Of a stretch of 64,000 nt of DNA, positions 53,761 to 62,054 are shown piece by piece; within the stretch, counting starts at the first letter, position 1; the number at the start of each line of letters is the position of its first letter. The notes below the pieces were generated by a model. The model saw nothing but the letters and a program-made list of their open reading frames with translations. It ran no database searches and had not been told where the DNA came from. This DNA is from Dictyobacter formicarum (GTDB taxonomy: Bacteria; Chloroflexota; Ktedonobacteria; Ktedonobacterales; Ktedonobacteraceae). The position numbers and the translations under genes are program-made. The stretch is from the NCBI RefSeq assembly GCF_016587435.1, contig NZ_BNJJ01000003.1, positions 372,001 through 436,000 of the forward strand, in the 5' to 3' direction.

Positions 53761-56054
53761 AATGCTATTTCCCTTTGCGATGCAGTCTCTTGCAGAACAC
53801 GTTCAAGCACATCAATCGCGTGGGTATATTCAGCCAGGCGTATATGCTCATTGGGCGTATGATCAAGGCGCGAGTCACCAGGCCCATAGGCGACGATGTT
53901 CTGTCCCCAGATCGGTCCTACAACATTCATATCTGATGTTCCCGTTTTGTTTTTAAAGGTAGGTTGTCCGCCGGTGGCTCGAATAGCGGACATAAAGGCT
54001 CGGGCCAGGGGAATGGCGCGGGTCGTCTGATAGGCAACCTCTTCACCTGAGAAGATCAGGTGAATATCGTCTGTGTAGGCCCAGCGCAGCAATTGCTCGC
54101 GTAGGGCGGCAATGTCAAAGTTGGGCGGAAGACGATAGCCGATGGTGAAACTGGTACGCTCTTCCAGACCATCATGTTCGCTGTTAATGCTGCGCAGGGA
54201 TGGCAGCAAGGCGGCAAAGGTCGATGCGCCAGCGTGCTCCTGGTTCCATTCATCGGCATGGCGACGCACGCGCTCCCAAAAAGCGGTGGCCACTTCATTG
54301 CTACTCTGCAAAGGTCCAGCACTGTGACGTGATTGGTGCGTGACGCAGCCATCAATGAGCAGCCGCCCTTTGTAACCGATGGTGACGGCCTGGCTGCTGC
54401 TTGGCTCTCCAATGATACAGGCCGATGGCTGATAGCGATTTACGACACCACGCGCACCACGCGAGGTCGCCGCTTCTTCTTCAACTGCTCCGATTACCAC
54501 AATAGGGCGGCCAGGGGTTGCAGTGGATGCCACGCGGGCGGCGGCACAGATAAAGGCGGCCAGCGGCCCTTTCGCATCTACGGCCCCACGACCATAGAGC
54601 AATCCGTTCTCGATGCGTACCGGAATATTGCCTGGCACTGTATCCATATGCCCCAGCAAGACAACCGGCTGTTGACCATCCAGTTCCGCATGGGTACTGG
54701 CCACGAAATTGCCAACCTCATCAACGTAGGCGTGCAGGCCCAGTTGTTGCGCCTGCTCAGCCAGATAGTGAGCCAGCGCGCTCTCCTGTCGTGAGAGGCT
54801 GGGAATGGACAGCATGCTCTGTAAGAGGTTGATCTCTCGGTTCTCAGAAGGCTCAGGATTAGTGGTCTGAGTGGAGCGAGCAGACCCTGTCAGGACCTCT
54901 GCGATGATATCCAGCGCACGATCCAGTTGTTCCTCGCTGATCACCAGCGGCGGCAACAGGCGCAGGACATTGGGTCCGGCAGGCAAGGCCAGTACGCCGC
55001 GCTCGCACAGCTCTTCTAGATAAGGCTGGACACGCTTGCTCAGCTCGATACCAATTAATAGGCCGCGTCCACGCACCTCGCGAATAAGGGGGGATTGGAT
55101 GGCGCGCAGGCGCTCGCGGGCATGGGCGCCCAGTTCGACCGCTCGGGCCGCCAGGTTTTCTCGCTCTAGAACGTCGAGTGTCGCCAATGCAGCGGCACAG
55201 GCCAGAGGATTGCCGCCAAAGGTGCTCCCGTGGGCGCCGCGTGTGATGCGACCACTCTCCATTATACGTGTGCCCAGACAAACAGCTCCCATGGGGACGC
55301 CACCCGCCAGAGACTTGGCCAGGCAGAGGATGTCCGGCTCTACACCATATTGCTCGCAGGCGAACAGGGTACCGGTCCGTCCAAAGCCGGTCTGAATCTC
55401 ATCGATAATTAGCAGGGCGCCGCGTTCTCGGCAGAGAGCGGCCAGCCCCTGCACATAGGCCTCCTGGGCAACATGCACACCACCTTCCGCCTGCACCAGT
55501 TCGATGATCACGGCGGCGGTATCGTCGGTAATCGCGGCCTCAGCGGCGCTTAAATCGTTGTAGCGGATATGCGAGACACCCGGAATCAGTGGAGCAAAAG
55601 GCTCGCGATAGTGCTTCTCCCATGTTGCGGAGAGCGCACCCATGCTGCGGCCGTGGAAACCGCGCAACGTCGCAACAATGCCGGTCCGGCCCGTAGCCAG
55701 GCGCGCAAACTTGAAGGCACCTTCAACCGCCTCGGTGCCACTGTTGCAGAGGAAGAAATGCTCCAATCCGGCTGGCGTAATCTGCGCCAACCGCTCTAAC
55801 AGGCGCGCGCGCACATCGTTATAGACAACTTCGGGACATGTAATCAGTCGCTGTGCCTGCGCCGCCAGTGCTGCGGCGATCTCGCTGCGACCGTGTCCAA
55901 TATTGGCCACACCATGACCGGCCATGCAATCGATATAGCTGCGTCCCTCAGCGTCCCATAATGTGGCACCCTGGCCGCGCACGATAGCGACGGGTCGCTT
56001 CCCATAGACACCGCTCGTATATGTATTTTCCAGTTCTAATAAATTTGTGCCCAT
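53757..56054 (-). CDS. lysJK: fused LysW-aminoadipate semialdehyde aminotransferase and LysW-lysine hydrolase (LysJ-LysK)
   Basis: 765 residues combining two enzymes that are separate in Thermus. Residues 1-390 are a class III PLP aminotransferase like LysJ/ArgD: NSGTEAVEGAFKFAR, IIDEIQTGFGRTG (Asp218) and the PLP Lys247 in LAKSLAGG. A polar linker (391-407) leads to an M20 metallopeptidase like LysK: LLGHMDTVPG (His469, Asp471), GRGAVDAKGP (bridging Asp493) and AVEEEAATSRGA (catalytic Glu). The first half makes LysW-lysine, the second releases lysine from LysW. AGGAGG before the ATG is the strongest ribosome site in the operon. The frame is uninterrupted, so this is a real fusion in this sequence. 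Confidence 0.93.
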   Translation of the reverse strand: MGTNLLELENTYTSGVYGKRPVAIVRGQGATLWDAEGRSYIDCMAGHGVANIGHGRSEIAAALAAQAQRLITCPEVVYNDVRARLLERLAQITPAGLEHFFLCNSGTEAVEGAFKFARLATGRTGIVATLRGFHGRSMGALSATWEKHYREPFAPLIPGVSHIRYNDLSAAEAAITDDTAAVIIELVQAEGGVHVAQEAYVQGLAALCRERGALLIIDEIQTGFGRTGTLFACEQYGVEPDILCLAKSLAGGVPMGAVCLGTRIMESGRITRGAHGSTFGGNPLACAAALATLDVLERENLAARAVELGAHARERLRAIQSPLIREVRGRGLLIGIELSKRVQPYLEELCERGVLALPAGPNVLRLLPPLVISEEQLDRALDIIAEVLTGSARSTQTTNPEPSENREINLLQSMLSIPSLSRQESALAHYLAEQAQQLGLHAYVDEVGNFVASTHAELDGQQPVVLLGHMDTVPGNIPVRIENGLLYGRGAVDAKGPLAAFICAAARVASTATPGRPIVVIGAVEEEAATSRGARGVVNRYQPSACIIGEPSSSQAVTIGYKGRLLIDGCVTHQSRHSAGPLQSSNEVATAFWERVRRHADEWNQEHAGASTFAALLPSLRSINSEHDGLEERTSFTIGYRLPPNFDIAALREQLLRWAYTDDIHLIFSGEEVAYQTTRAIPLARAFMSAIRATGGQPTFKNKTGTSDMNVVGPIWGQNIVAYGPGDSRLDHTPNEHIRLAEYTHAIDVLERVLQETASQREIAL

Positions 56055-56089
56055 CTGGGACCTCCTTCCTCTTTCTTCTTTCTTTATGT

Positions 56090-56995
56090 TTAACCCAGCG
56101 ACACCATCTCGCGGATCGGTGAATGGGTTATGGCTGTTGGCCGCACGGCTTCCGGCTCGCAGGCAGTGGAAGCCGTGCGGTGCTCTTCATCTGATTCGGT
56201 TGTAATCGTGGTGCCAGCGCCATTGATTACGGCGCGTAGTGAGGCGCTACCGATGCATACGCGGGGGACGCCACCTTGCAGTGCTTCCTGGGCACCCAAT
56301 AATTTTTTGCGCATGCGCCCTCGTGCAAATTTCATGTAGGTATCCAGCTGGGCGGCGGGTATGGTCTCAATCAAGGTCGAGGGATCCTGCGCATCCTCCA
56401 GCAGACCTGGTACGTTGGTCATGATCACCAGCGCATCCGCGTGCAAGGCAGCAGCCACGGCGGCGGCAGCCCGATCACCATCAACATTCAAGCGCTCTCC
56501 TTGATGGCTCAAAGCTAGAGGCGCTATCACAGGCGTATAGCCAGCGGACAGCAATTGCTCCACCAGCGCGCTATTCACTTGCTCAATCTGGCCGGTATAA
56601 TCATCGCGCAGGATCTGCACTCGCCCCTCGGGCGTTACTGAACGCACCACCGCTTTGCGCCGTGCCACCAGCAGACGACCATCCACACCGGCCATCCCAA
56701 AGGCATTCACGCCCTCTTGCTGTAGTTGGGCTACCAGCTCGGTATTGATCTGCCCGGCCACGGCCATCGCAAAGATCTGCAAGGTCTCGTTATCGGTATA
56801 GCGGCTTGTCATGCCGCTGGGAGATGTAATCATGCGCATTGGATGTCCCAGTCGCTCTGACAGCGTATTGGTCAGATCAGAACCACCATGCAGGAGTACC
56901 ACGCGCTCTCCTTCAGCGACCAGGCGGGCGATTTCTTGCACAATAGCAGTGGTGGCGACACCCGCGCCTCCGCCAATTTTTACGACCAGTGTCAT
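56090..56995 (-). CDS. lysZ: LysW-aminoadipate kinase
   Basis: 301 residues of the amino-acid kinase family. VVKIGGGAGVATTAIVQEIARLVAEGERVVLLHGG holds the phosphate-binding Lys and Gly-rich loops, NVDGDRAAAAVAAALHADALVIMTNVPGLLED the second nucleotide site, and ARGRMRKKLLGAQEALQGGVPRVCIG the C-terminal ATP contact. It phosphorylates the aminoadipyl side chain on LysW; basic residues (RGRMRKK) may contact the acidic LysW carrier. GGAG six bases before the ATG. The C-terminal 35 residues (ESDEEHRTASTACEPEAVRP and on) are an extra tail. ArgB-like acetylglutamate kinase is the alternative. Confidence 0.9.
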   Translation of the reverse strand: MTLVVKIGGGAGVATTAIVQEIARLVAEGERVVLLHGGSDLTNTLSERLGHPMRMITSPSGMTSRYTDNETLQIFAMAVAGQINTELVAQLQQEGVNAFGMAGVDGRLLVARRKAVVRSVTPEGRVQILRDDYTGQIEQVNSALVEQLLSAGYTPVIAPLALSHQGERLNVDGDRAAAAVAAALHADALVIMTNVPGLLEDAQDPSTLIETIPAAQLDTYMKFARGRMRKKLLGAQEALQGGVPRVCIGSASLRAVINGAGTTITTESDEEHRTASTACEPEAVRPTAITHSPIREMVSLG

Positions 56996-57070
56996 CGAAT
57001 GCTCCGTTTCTCTTCTCGTTATGCCAGTTGCTCTTTAAGAATATAAGAAATCAAATGCTTAAACAGTGGC

Positions 57071-58129
57071 TTACACCGGATGCAGGCCTGGAAAAGTTAA
57101 ACCCAGCGTCTCATCCCAACCAAACATGCAGTTCAAGGCCTGGACTCCATTGCCTGCGGCCCCTTTCATCAGATTATCCAGGGCGGCGATAACAACGACG
57201 CGCTGCTGCTCGGCGTCCAGTTCAAAACCAATATCGCAATAGTTGCTTCCAGCCAGTATCTTGGGCTCTGGATAGCGATAGACGCCATTGCGCTCTTTCA
57301 CCAGGCGAATAAATGGTTCGCGCTGATAGGCTTCACGATAAATGCGCCAGATGGCGCGCTCGTCCAGGCGCTCGTTCAAGAAAACATGCGCGGTGACCAG
57401 GATGCCGCGTACCAGTTCAATAGCGGTGGCTGAGAAGGCTACCATCTGCTGCAGTTCACTGCCAGGCTGTCCCAGCTCTTGCATCAGTTCAGCCGTGTGG
57501 CGATGACCGGTCGGCTCAAAGGAGCGAACAGCCCCGCTGCGATCTGGATGGTGGCTGGCTGGTCCCGCCTTGGCGCCGGCCGCCGAAGAACCTACTTTAG
57601 CTTCCAGCACCAATGGAATGGACTGGTTGACGATACCGGCCCGGTACAGTGGCGCCAGGCCAAGAATCGATGTAGTGGCCATACAGCCAGTGCCGCTGAC
57701 CAGCGTCGCCTCCGCGAGTTCGGCGCGGTGTAGTTCAGGCAGGCCATACACTGTCTGGGACAACACTTCCGGAGCTTTATGCTCATGACCATACCAGCGA
57801 CGATACAGTTCAGGTGAGCGCAAACGGAAGTCACCAGAGAGATCGATGATCCGTGGCGCCAGCGCCCGATAGCGTTCAATCTCGCCTGAAGAGACTCCAT
57901 GCGGCAGGCATAAAAACAACACGTCGCAAGACGTCAGGTCGTCTGGATGACAGAAACGCAGCGTACTAATCTTGCGCAGGTTCGGATGAGCGCTATGCAC
58001 AAAGTGCCCGGCCTGGCTGCCCGAAGCCACCTGCGTAATTTCAACCAACGGATGAAAGAGGAGCAGGCGGATCAGTTCGCCGCCGGTATAGCCGGAACCG
58101 CCAACGATAGCGACGCGCACTCGACTCAT
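57071..58129 (-). CDS. lysY: LysW-aminoadipyl-phosphate reductase
   Basis: 352 residues, ArgC/LysY family. The N-terminal Rossmann motif is [18 protein letters not shown], the catalytic Cys149 lies in [19 protein letters not shown], and the substrate part shows [38 protein letters not shown], with the catalytic His. NADPH-dependent reduction gives LysW-aminoadipate semialdehyde. The ATG overlaps the lysX stop codon (ATGA), so lysX and lysY are translationally coupled. ArgC is the close alternative; lysW next door supports LysY. Confidence 0.92.
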   Translation of the reverse strand: MSRVRVAIVGGSGYTGGELIRLLLFHPLVEITQVASGSQAGHFVHSAHPNLRKISTLRFCHPDDLTSCDVLFLCLPHGVSSGEIERYRALAPRIIDLSGDFRLRSPELYRRWYGHEHKAPEVLSQTVYGLPELHRAELAEATLVSGTGCMATTSILGLAPLYRAGIVNQSIPLVLEAKVGSSAAGAKAGPASHHPDRSGAVRSFEPTGHRHTAELMQELGQPGSELQQMVAFSATAIELVRGILVTAHVFLNERLDERAIWRIYREAYQREPFIRLVKERNGVYRYPEPKILAGSNYCDIGFELDAEQQRVVVIAALDNLMKGAAGNGVQALNCMFGWDETLGLTFPGLHPV

Positions 58130-58989
58130 AACGCCACCCCTTCCCGCACATTGCTCAAGACATATTCGATCATCTCTTGTGGAATATTCACGCCCGTGGG
58201 AGCGATGCTATTGCGAAACTCCATGGTGCCATTGATTTCGTTGACCAGGAGACCCTGTTCGGGATCTTCAAAAACATCCACCGCCAGGATACCGCCGCCA
58301 ACGGCTTGCGCGGCGCGGGTACACAGACTATCCAGCTCAGGAGTCACGGGGCAATTGTCGGTTACAGCTCCACGAGCAGTATTTGTCACCCAGTGGGCAC
58401 TGGTGCGATAGATTGCACAGATGGTCCGGTTGCCGATGACAAAGGCTCGGATGTCGCGGTTTGGCTTATCTACATGCTGCTGAATATAATGGATATGGTG
58501 TTGATAGGACCCCAATGTCTCCTGATGCTCAAGTACGGCCTCAGCGGCATCGCGGTCATTGACGCGCGCCAGCAGGCGTCCCCAGGAGCCGGTTACCGGC
58601 TTTAAAACGGCTGGATAGCCGATGGACTCGATGCCATCCAGGGCGCGCTCCGCATCAAATGCCAGCAGCGTGCGCGGGACGGGCAGGCCAGCACGTAAGA
58701 GCGCCAGAGTCGTCAACAATTTGTCGTTACAAAGAGCGGTTACGGCCGCCGAGTTAAACACCGGGATGCCCCAGTGCTCCAGCACGTGTAAGACAGCCAG
58801 GCCACGGGACTGACTCACGCTGCGGCAGAGCACGGCATCGTATTTGTGCCAACGCTCCTGCGGCTGCGCTAGATCGAACAGTAATTCACCGTCATCAATC
58901 AGGTCAAATTCGATCGCACGCTGTCGCAACGCTTCCACCAACAATTTCTCTTCCACGCGAACTCGCGATGTCAGGATAGCCAGGCGCAT
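58126..58989 (-). CDS. lysX: LysW-aminoadipate ligase
   Basis: 287 residues of the RimK/ATP-grasp family. [24 protein letters not shown] is the ATP-binding part, [28 protein letters not shown] the central strands, and [41 protein letters not shown] the metal-binding end. It joins 2-aminoadipate to the C-terminal Glu of LysW using ATP. It starts 4 bases after lysW. Some homologues also act on glutamate for arginine synthesis; that dual use cannot be excluded here. Confidence 0.93.
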   Translation of the reverse strand: MRLAILTSRVRVEEKLLVEALRQRAIEFDLIDDGELLFDLAQPQERWHKYDAVLCRSVSQSRGLAVLHVLEHWGIPVFNSAAVTALCNDKLLTTLALLRAGLPVPRTLLAFDAERALDGIESIGYPAVLKPVTGSWGRLLARVNDRDAAEAVLEHQETLGSYQHHIHYIQQHVDKPNRDIRAFVIGNRTICAIYRTSAHWVTNTARGAVTDNCPVTPELDSLCTRAAQAVGGGILAVDVFEDPEQGLLVNEINGTMEFRNSIAPTGVNIPQEMIEYVLSNVREGVAL

Positions 58990-58993
58990 AGGG

Positions 58994-59158
58994 TTACTCT
59001 CCCCAATCTTCCTCGACCTCAGGGGCCAGGGCTACTTCAGGTTGCTCTACGTTAATCACTTCGAGTTCCGCATTACAGTCAGGGCAAAAGGTGATCTCGC
59101 CCACCATCAAACCCTGAACTTCTACATTAGCTTCGCATTCTGGACAATGTGCTGCCAT
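58994..59158 (-). CDS. lysW: lysine biosynthesis amino-group carrier protein LysW
   Basis: A 54-residue ORF read directly from the sequence; start ATG at 59158 with AGGAGAA upstream. Cys5, Cys8, Cys25 and Cys28 form a zinc ribbon ([16 protein letters not shown]), the second half is strongly acidic, and the protein ends EDWGE, the family's invariant C-terminus whose last Glu carries the aminoadipate. It shields the amino group through the LysX-Z-Y-J steps until LysK releases lysine. First gene of the operon, behind the tandem T-box leader. The complete motif set makes this call secure despite the small size. Confidence 0.96.
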   Translation of the reverse strand: MAAHCPECEANVEVQGLMVGEITFCPDCNAELEVINVEQPEVALAPEVEEDWGE

Positions 59159-59214
59159 TTTCTTTTCTCCTCTTTTGTCGCTTATTGCTGTATTTACGTC
59201 TCAAATTTTGTGGC

Positions 59215-59252
59215 AAAAAAAGCCCTTCATCCCTCTTACAAGGACGAAGAGC
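59215..59252 (-). terminator. terminator of T-box 2
   Basis: On the minus strand GCTCTTCGTCC pairs with GGATGAAGGGC around a short loop, then TTTTTTT. It directly overlaps the antiterminator sequence, as expected for T-box control, and lies 57 bases before lysW. Confidence 0.88.
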
Positions 59253-59500
59253 AACTAACTCTCGTGGTACCACCCTCATTCGCCCATACCTTACGATATG
59301 AGCCTCAGTGTACAGAACAGTTCATGTTCTGTAACAACCCGCTAACGAGGGTTAGTTCGACAGAGTTCTACTCTCGCAGACGCGATTTCTTCTCTGTAGC
59401 TTCAGGGTCTTATTCACGGGCTGGTCATACGAACATTCCACCAATAGTTCGCTCTCTGGATGCTCCAAGGGTCCGCTACTTTTCCCTACACCGCTTGTCG
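59215..59500 (-). promoter_or_regulatory. T-box riboswitch 2 (lysine, AAG specifier), next to lysW
   Basis: On the minus strand: AGTAGCGG start of stem I, CAGAGAGCGAAC (AGAGA-like bulge), TTGGTGGAA loop, then GAATAAGACCCTGAAGC, in which AAG (59409-59411) occupies the place of the specifier codon (NNN-A-CCC...GAAGC). The T-box AGGGTGGTACCACGAG is at 59261-59276, with a terminator downstream. Uncharged tRNA-Lys should pair with AAG and, through its NCCA end, with the T-box bulge, and so favour antitermination. The codon assignment rests on alignment to T-box architecture by eye. Confidence 0.92.
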
Positions 59501-59534
59501 TTCTCTATTTTTCTATGTGCGTATCGATAAAGGA

Positions 59535-59830
59535 CCAACAAAAAAGCCCTTCATCCTACTACTCAGGACGAAGAGCGTTATACTCTCGTGTTGCCACCTG
59601 CATTCGCCAATATCTCACGATATTGACCTCAGCAAGTATGTATGGTCTATACATACTCCGGCCCGATTACGGTGGCCACCGGCGCAGTTCTACTCTCGCA
59701 GATGCGATTTCTTCTCGCAGCTTCAGGGTCTTATTCGCGATTGGTTTACGTGTAGACTTCTCACCAGCTATCTACTCTCTGTCCGTAACAGTTAATCGCT
59801 ACTTTTCCTATCAAAGCTTTTTCGTTATGC
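59535..59830 (-). promoter_or_regulatory. T-box riboswitch 1 (lysine, AAG specifier), promoter-proximal
   Basis: Same plan as unit 2: AAAGTAGCGATT, CAGAGAGTAGAT, AGCTGGTGAGA, GCGAATAAGACCCTGAAGC with AAG at 59730-59732, and T-box AGGTGGCAACACGAG at 59585-59599, with terminator 59540-59576. The T-box core is one step off the AGGGTGGTACCAC consensus of unit 2 (GCAAC for GTACC), yet the TGGCA core that pairs with the tRNA end is kept. RNA polymerase must pass two independent terminators to reach lysW. Confidence 0.9.
59540..59576 (-). terminator. terminator of T-box 1
   Basis: On the minus strand GCTCTTCGTCCTGAG pairs with the GGATGAAGGGC arm, followed by TTTTTTGTT. Nearly the same arms as the terminator of T-box 2, so the two units look like a duplication. 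Confidence 0.87.
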
Positions 59831-59855
59831 GGTTGTGTGTTTTTCCTTGTTGAAA

Positions 59856-59884
59856 TTTATAACATGCTCTTTTTAGATTGTCAA
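59856..59884 (-). promoter_or_regulatory. promoter of the lysine operon
   Basis: On the minus strand a perfect TTGACA (59884-59879), 17 bases, then TATAAA (59861-59856). Transcription would start near 59849, giving a leader of about 690 nt with both T-boxes. No second promoter is visible between the T-boxes. Confidence 0.8.
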
Positions 59885-59947
59885 TGGCTATATGGAGAGA
59901 ATTCCGCTCACGGCAGTAAACCGGAAATTTTTCACAACAAAAACACC

Positions 59948-59961
59948 TTGTCTATAGACAA
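59948..59961. promoter_or_regulatory. perfect 14-bp palindrome, possible operator
   Basis: TTGTCTATAGACAA lies between the lys promoter and the divergent ABC transporter genes. The size and symmetry suit a dimeric repressor such as a TetR-type protein, but no regulator gene is adjacent. About 220 bases between it and the ABC genes contain nothing else that I recognise. Confidence 0.35.
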
Positions 59962-60184
59962 AACCACCATCGCGACAAATTCATCCATAAATCTGCTTTA
60001 ACCCAATAAAGTTGCCCGCGTACCTCGATTTGCCTGGATTAGCATGCGTAAAATCTATTTCAGCTCATGGACAGAGGCACCTCTATATCGTTACAATAGG
60101 ATAAAGTTTGTACAGATCATACAGATACATGTGTATTAGAAATAACAGTGCACTTTTTATAGTTAAACAGACAAAGAGGGATCA

Positions 60185-61159
60185 ATGACACAGGAGCAAG
60201 ATGCATCTATTAGTACTATATCATCTCCAGTCGTGCCGATTATTAAAGTCGAAAAACTGGTGAAACGATATAAAAAAGCCGAGACAAATGCTGTCAATGA
60301 AATCTCATTTAGCGTCAGTCCCGGCTCGCTTTTTTCCTTGCTGGGACCCAACGGAGCAGGCAAGACGACGACCATATCTATCCTGACAACAACGCTGCAA
60401 CCAACAGCAGGCTCGGTGATGATTGCTGGCTATGATGTGGCTCGACAGGCCAGTGCGGTGCGCAAGAACATCGGCATCATCTTTCAAAAGCCCAGCCTGG
60501 ATCTCAACCTGACGGCCGAAGAGAATGTGCGCTTCCACGCTACTCTCTATGGACTCTATCCTTTCAGACCGTCCTATAAAACGATGCCAAAAGGCTATCA
60601 GCAACGCATTGATGAGCTGGCGAACATTCTGGGCATCCATGAAGATCTTTTCAAACCGGTCAAAAAATTTTCGGGTGGCATGAAACGTAAACTGGAGATT
60701 CTGCGCAGCCTGCTTCACAATCCCAGGGTTCTATTTCTGGATGAACCAACAACGGGATTGGACCCTTCAAGCCGGCGCAGCCTGTGGGAGTATTTGAGCA
60801 AGGTGCGCCTTGAGCAACAAACAACGATCTTCCTGACCACCCACTATCTGGAGGAGGCAGAGAAAGCGGACGATATTTGTATCATCAACAAAGGCAATAT
60901 CGTGTCTCAGGGCACTCCTGCCCGGGTTAAAACAGAGTTAGTCGAAGAATATGTATTGCTCGATGCGGATGATCGCACCAGTTTACTGACAGAGCTACGG
61001 CGTATGAACCTTACAGTTAGCGAACTGGCTCCCTTTAAAGTTTCGGTTGAGCATAATGAGCTGCACTCCCTGCTCAAATCTATTGAGATCCCCCTCACTC
61101 TCATTGAGACTCATATACCTTCTTTAGAGGATGCGTATATGGAGATAATAGGTGAATAG
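60185..61159 (+). CDS. ABC transporter ATP-binding protein (DrrA-like)
   Basis: 324 residues. Walker A is GPNGAGKTTT (54-63), the Q-loop IGIIFQKPSLDLNLTAEENV, the signature FSGGMKRKLEI, Walker B RVLFLDEPTTGLDPSSR and the switch His in TTHYLEEAEKAD. The C-terminal ~90 residues (VLLDADDRTSLLTELRRMNL...) are the DrrA/NodI-type extension. Together with the membrane protein encoded next it would form an exporter for drugs, lipids or polysaccharide. AGAGGGA before the ATG. A short palindrome lies 220 bases upstream. Confidence 0.92.
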   Translation: MTQEQDASISTISSPVVPIIKVEKLVKRYKKAETNAVNEISFSVSPGSLFSLLGPNGAGKTTTISILTTTLQPTAGSVMIAGYDVARQASAVRKNIGIIFQKPSLDLNLTAEENVRFHATLYGLYPFRPSYKTMPKGYQQRIDELANILGIHEDLFKPVKKFSGGMKRKLEILRSLLHNPRVLFLDEPTTGLDPSSRRSLWEYLSKVRLEQQTTIFLTTHYLEEAEKADDICIINKGNIVSQGTPARVKTELVEEYVLLDADDRTSLLTELRRMNLTVSELAPFKVSVEHNELHSLLKSIEIPLTLIETHIPSLEDAYMEIIGE

Positions 61160-61961
61160 AATGATAAACATGTTGGAAATTAACCGCAGCATTAACGCGG
61201 TATTAACTATTGCTTATCGCGATATACTGCGTTTCTTACGCGATCCAGCTCGCCTGTTCGGCACAATTATATTTCCAATCCTCTTTGTTGGGGTATTGGG
61301 CTCTGGCTTCCAGAACGGTTATGGTAATAGTATTGGCTATGATGTGTTACAGTTCATTTTTACCGGCGTCCTGGCTCAGACGGTCTTTCTCTCAACCAGT
61401 GCTGGTATCGTTTCTTTAATTGAGGATCGCGAAAATAATTTTAGTCAGGAAATCTTTATCTCTCCCATCTCACGCTACACCATTGTGTTTGGCAAAATCT
61501 TTGGAGAATCCCTGGTAGCAATGACGCAGGCTGTGGTGGTATTGATCTTTGGCCTGGTTATCGGGTTGCCACTGACCCCTCTCATGTTCTTTGCCTTACT
61601 GCTGACATCGCTGATCATCTGCCTCTTTGGGGGCTCTTTCGGACTGATTATGCTCTCGCTCTTTGGTAGCCAGCGCGCAGCCAATCAAATCATGCCTTTT
61701 TTGATCTTCCCCCAGTTCTTTCTGGCAGGCATCTTTAGTCCTATCAACCATCTGCCCTGGTACCTGGATATCATCTCCAGAATCGCTCCATTGCGTTATG
61801 CCGCCGACCTGATGCGCAGTGTATACTTTTTGGGCACGCCCGCTTACAGTAAGATCGTACTTATCAACCCGATCTTGAATTTTATCGTGATCGTGATCCT
61901 CTTCACACTCTTTTTGATCTTTGGCACCATCGTTTTTGTACGCAGTGAACGCAACAAATAA
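61152..61961 (+). CDS. ABC-2 type transporter permease (DrrB-like)
   Basis: 269 residues starting with GTG at 61152, which overlaps the ATPase gene by 8 bases and has GGAG seven bases upstream. Six hydrophobic helices are visible, with the conserved ABC-2 element QRAANQIMPFLIFPQFFLAGIFSPINHLPWYLDIISRIAPLRYAADLMR. It forms the membrane channel for the ATPase encoded just before. The polar N-terminal helix (TIAYRDILRFLRDPARLFGTII) is typical of DrrB. Substrate unknown. Confidence 0.92.
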   Translation: MNRMINMLEINRSINAVLTIAYRDILRFLRDPARLFGTIIFPILFVGVLGSGFQNGYGNSIGYDVLQFIFTGVLAQTVFLSTSAGIVSLIEDRENNFSQEIFISPISRYTIVFGKIFGESLVAMTQAVVVLIFGLVIGLPLTPLMFFALLLTSLIICLFGGSFGLIMLSLFGSQRAANQIMPFLIFPQFFLAGIFSPINHLPWYLDIISRIAPLRYAADLMRSVYFLGTPAYSKIVLINPILNFIVIVILFTLFLIFGTIVFVRSERNK

Positions 61962-62021
61962 TGTTAAACTGATCTTATCGGTACAAAGAGGATATGGATT
62001 TTAATGGAGATTAGGAGGACC

Positions 62022-62054
62022 CGCCATCTACATAGCATAGCTGTGCAGATGGCG
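62022..62054. terminator. hairpin overlapping the GH5 stop codon
   Basis: CGCCATCT pairs with AGATGGCG, with a second inner CATAGC/GCTATG-type pairing. It includes the stop of the minus-strand gene and may serve the convergent ABC genes as well. No T-run. Confidence 0.45.

Noticed and set aside
58844..59530. 228-codon + strand ORF
   Set aside because: Antisense to lysX, lysW and the T-box leader.
59730..59732. UAA or AAU as T-box specifier
   Set aside because: Alignment with NNN-A-YCC...GAGC architecture puts AAG in the codon position in both units; UAA is a stop codon, and lysine fits the operon.
59215..59830. Lysine riboswitch (L-box) instead of T-boxes
   Set aside because: The leader carries the T-box core (AGGGTGGTACCACGAG) and stem I features twice; L-box motifs were not seen.
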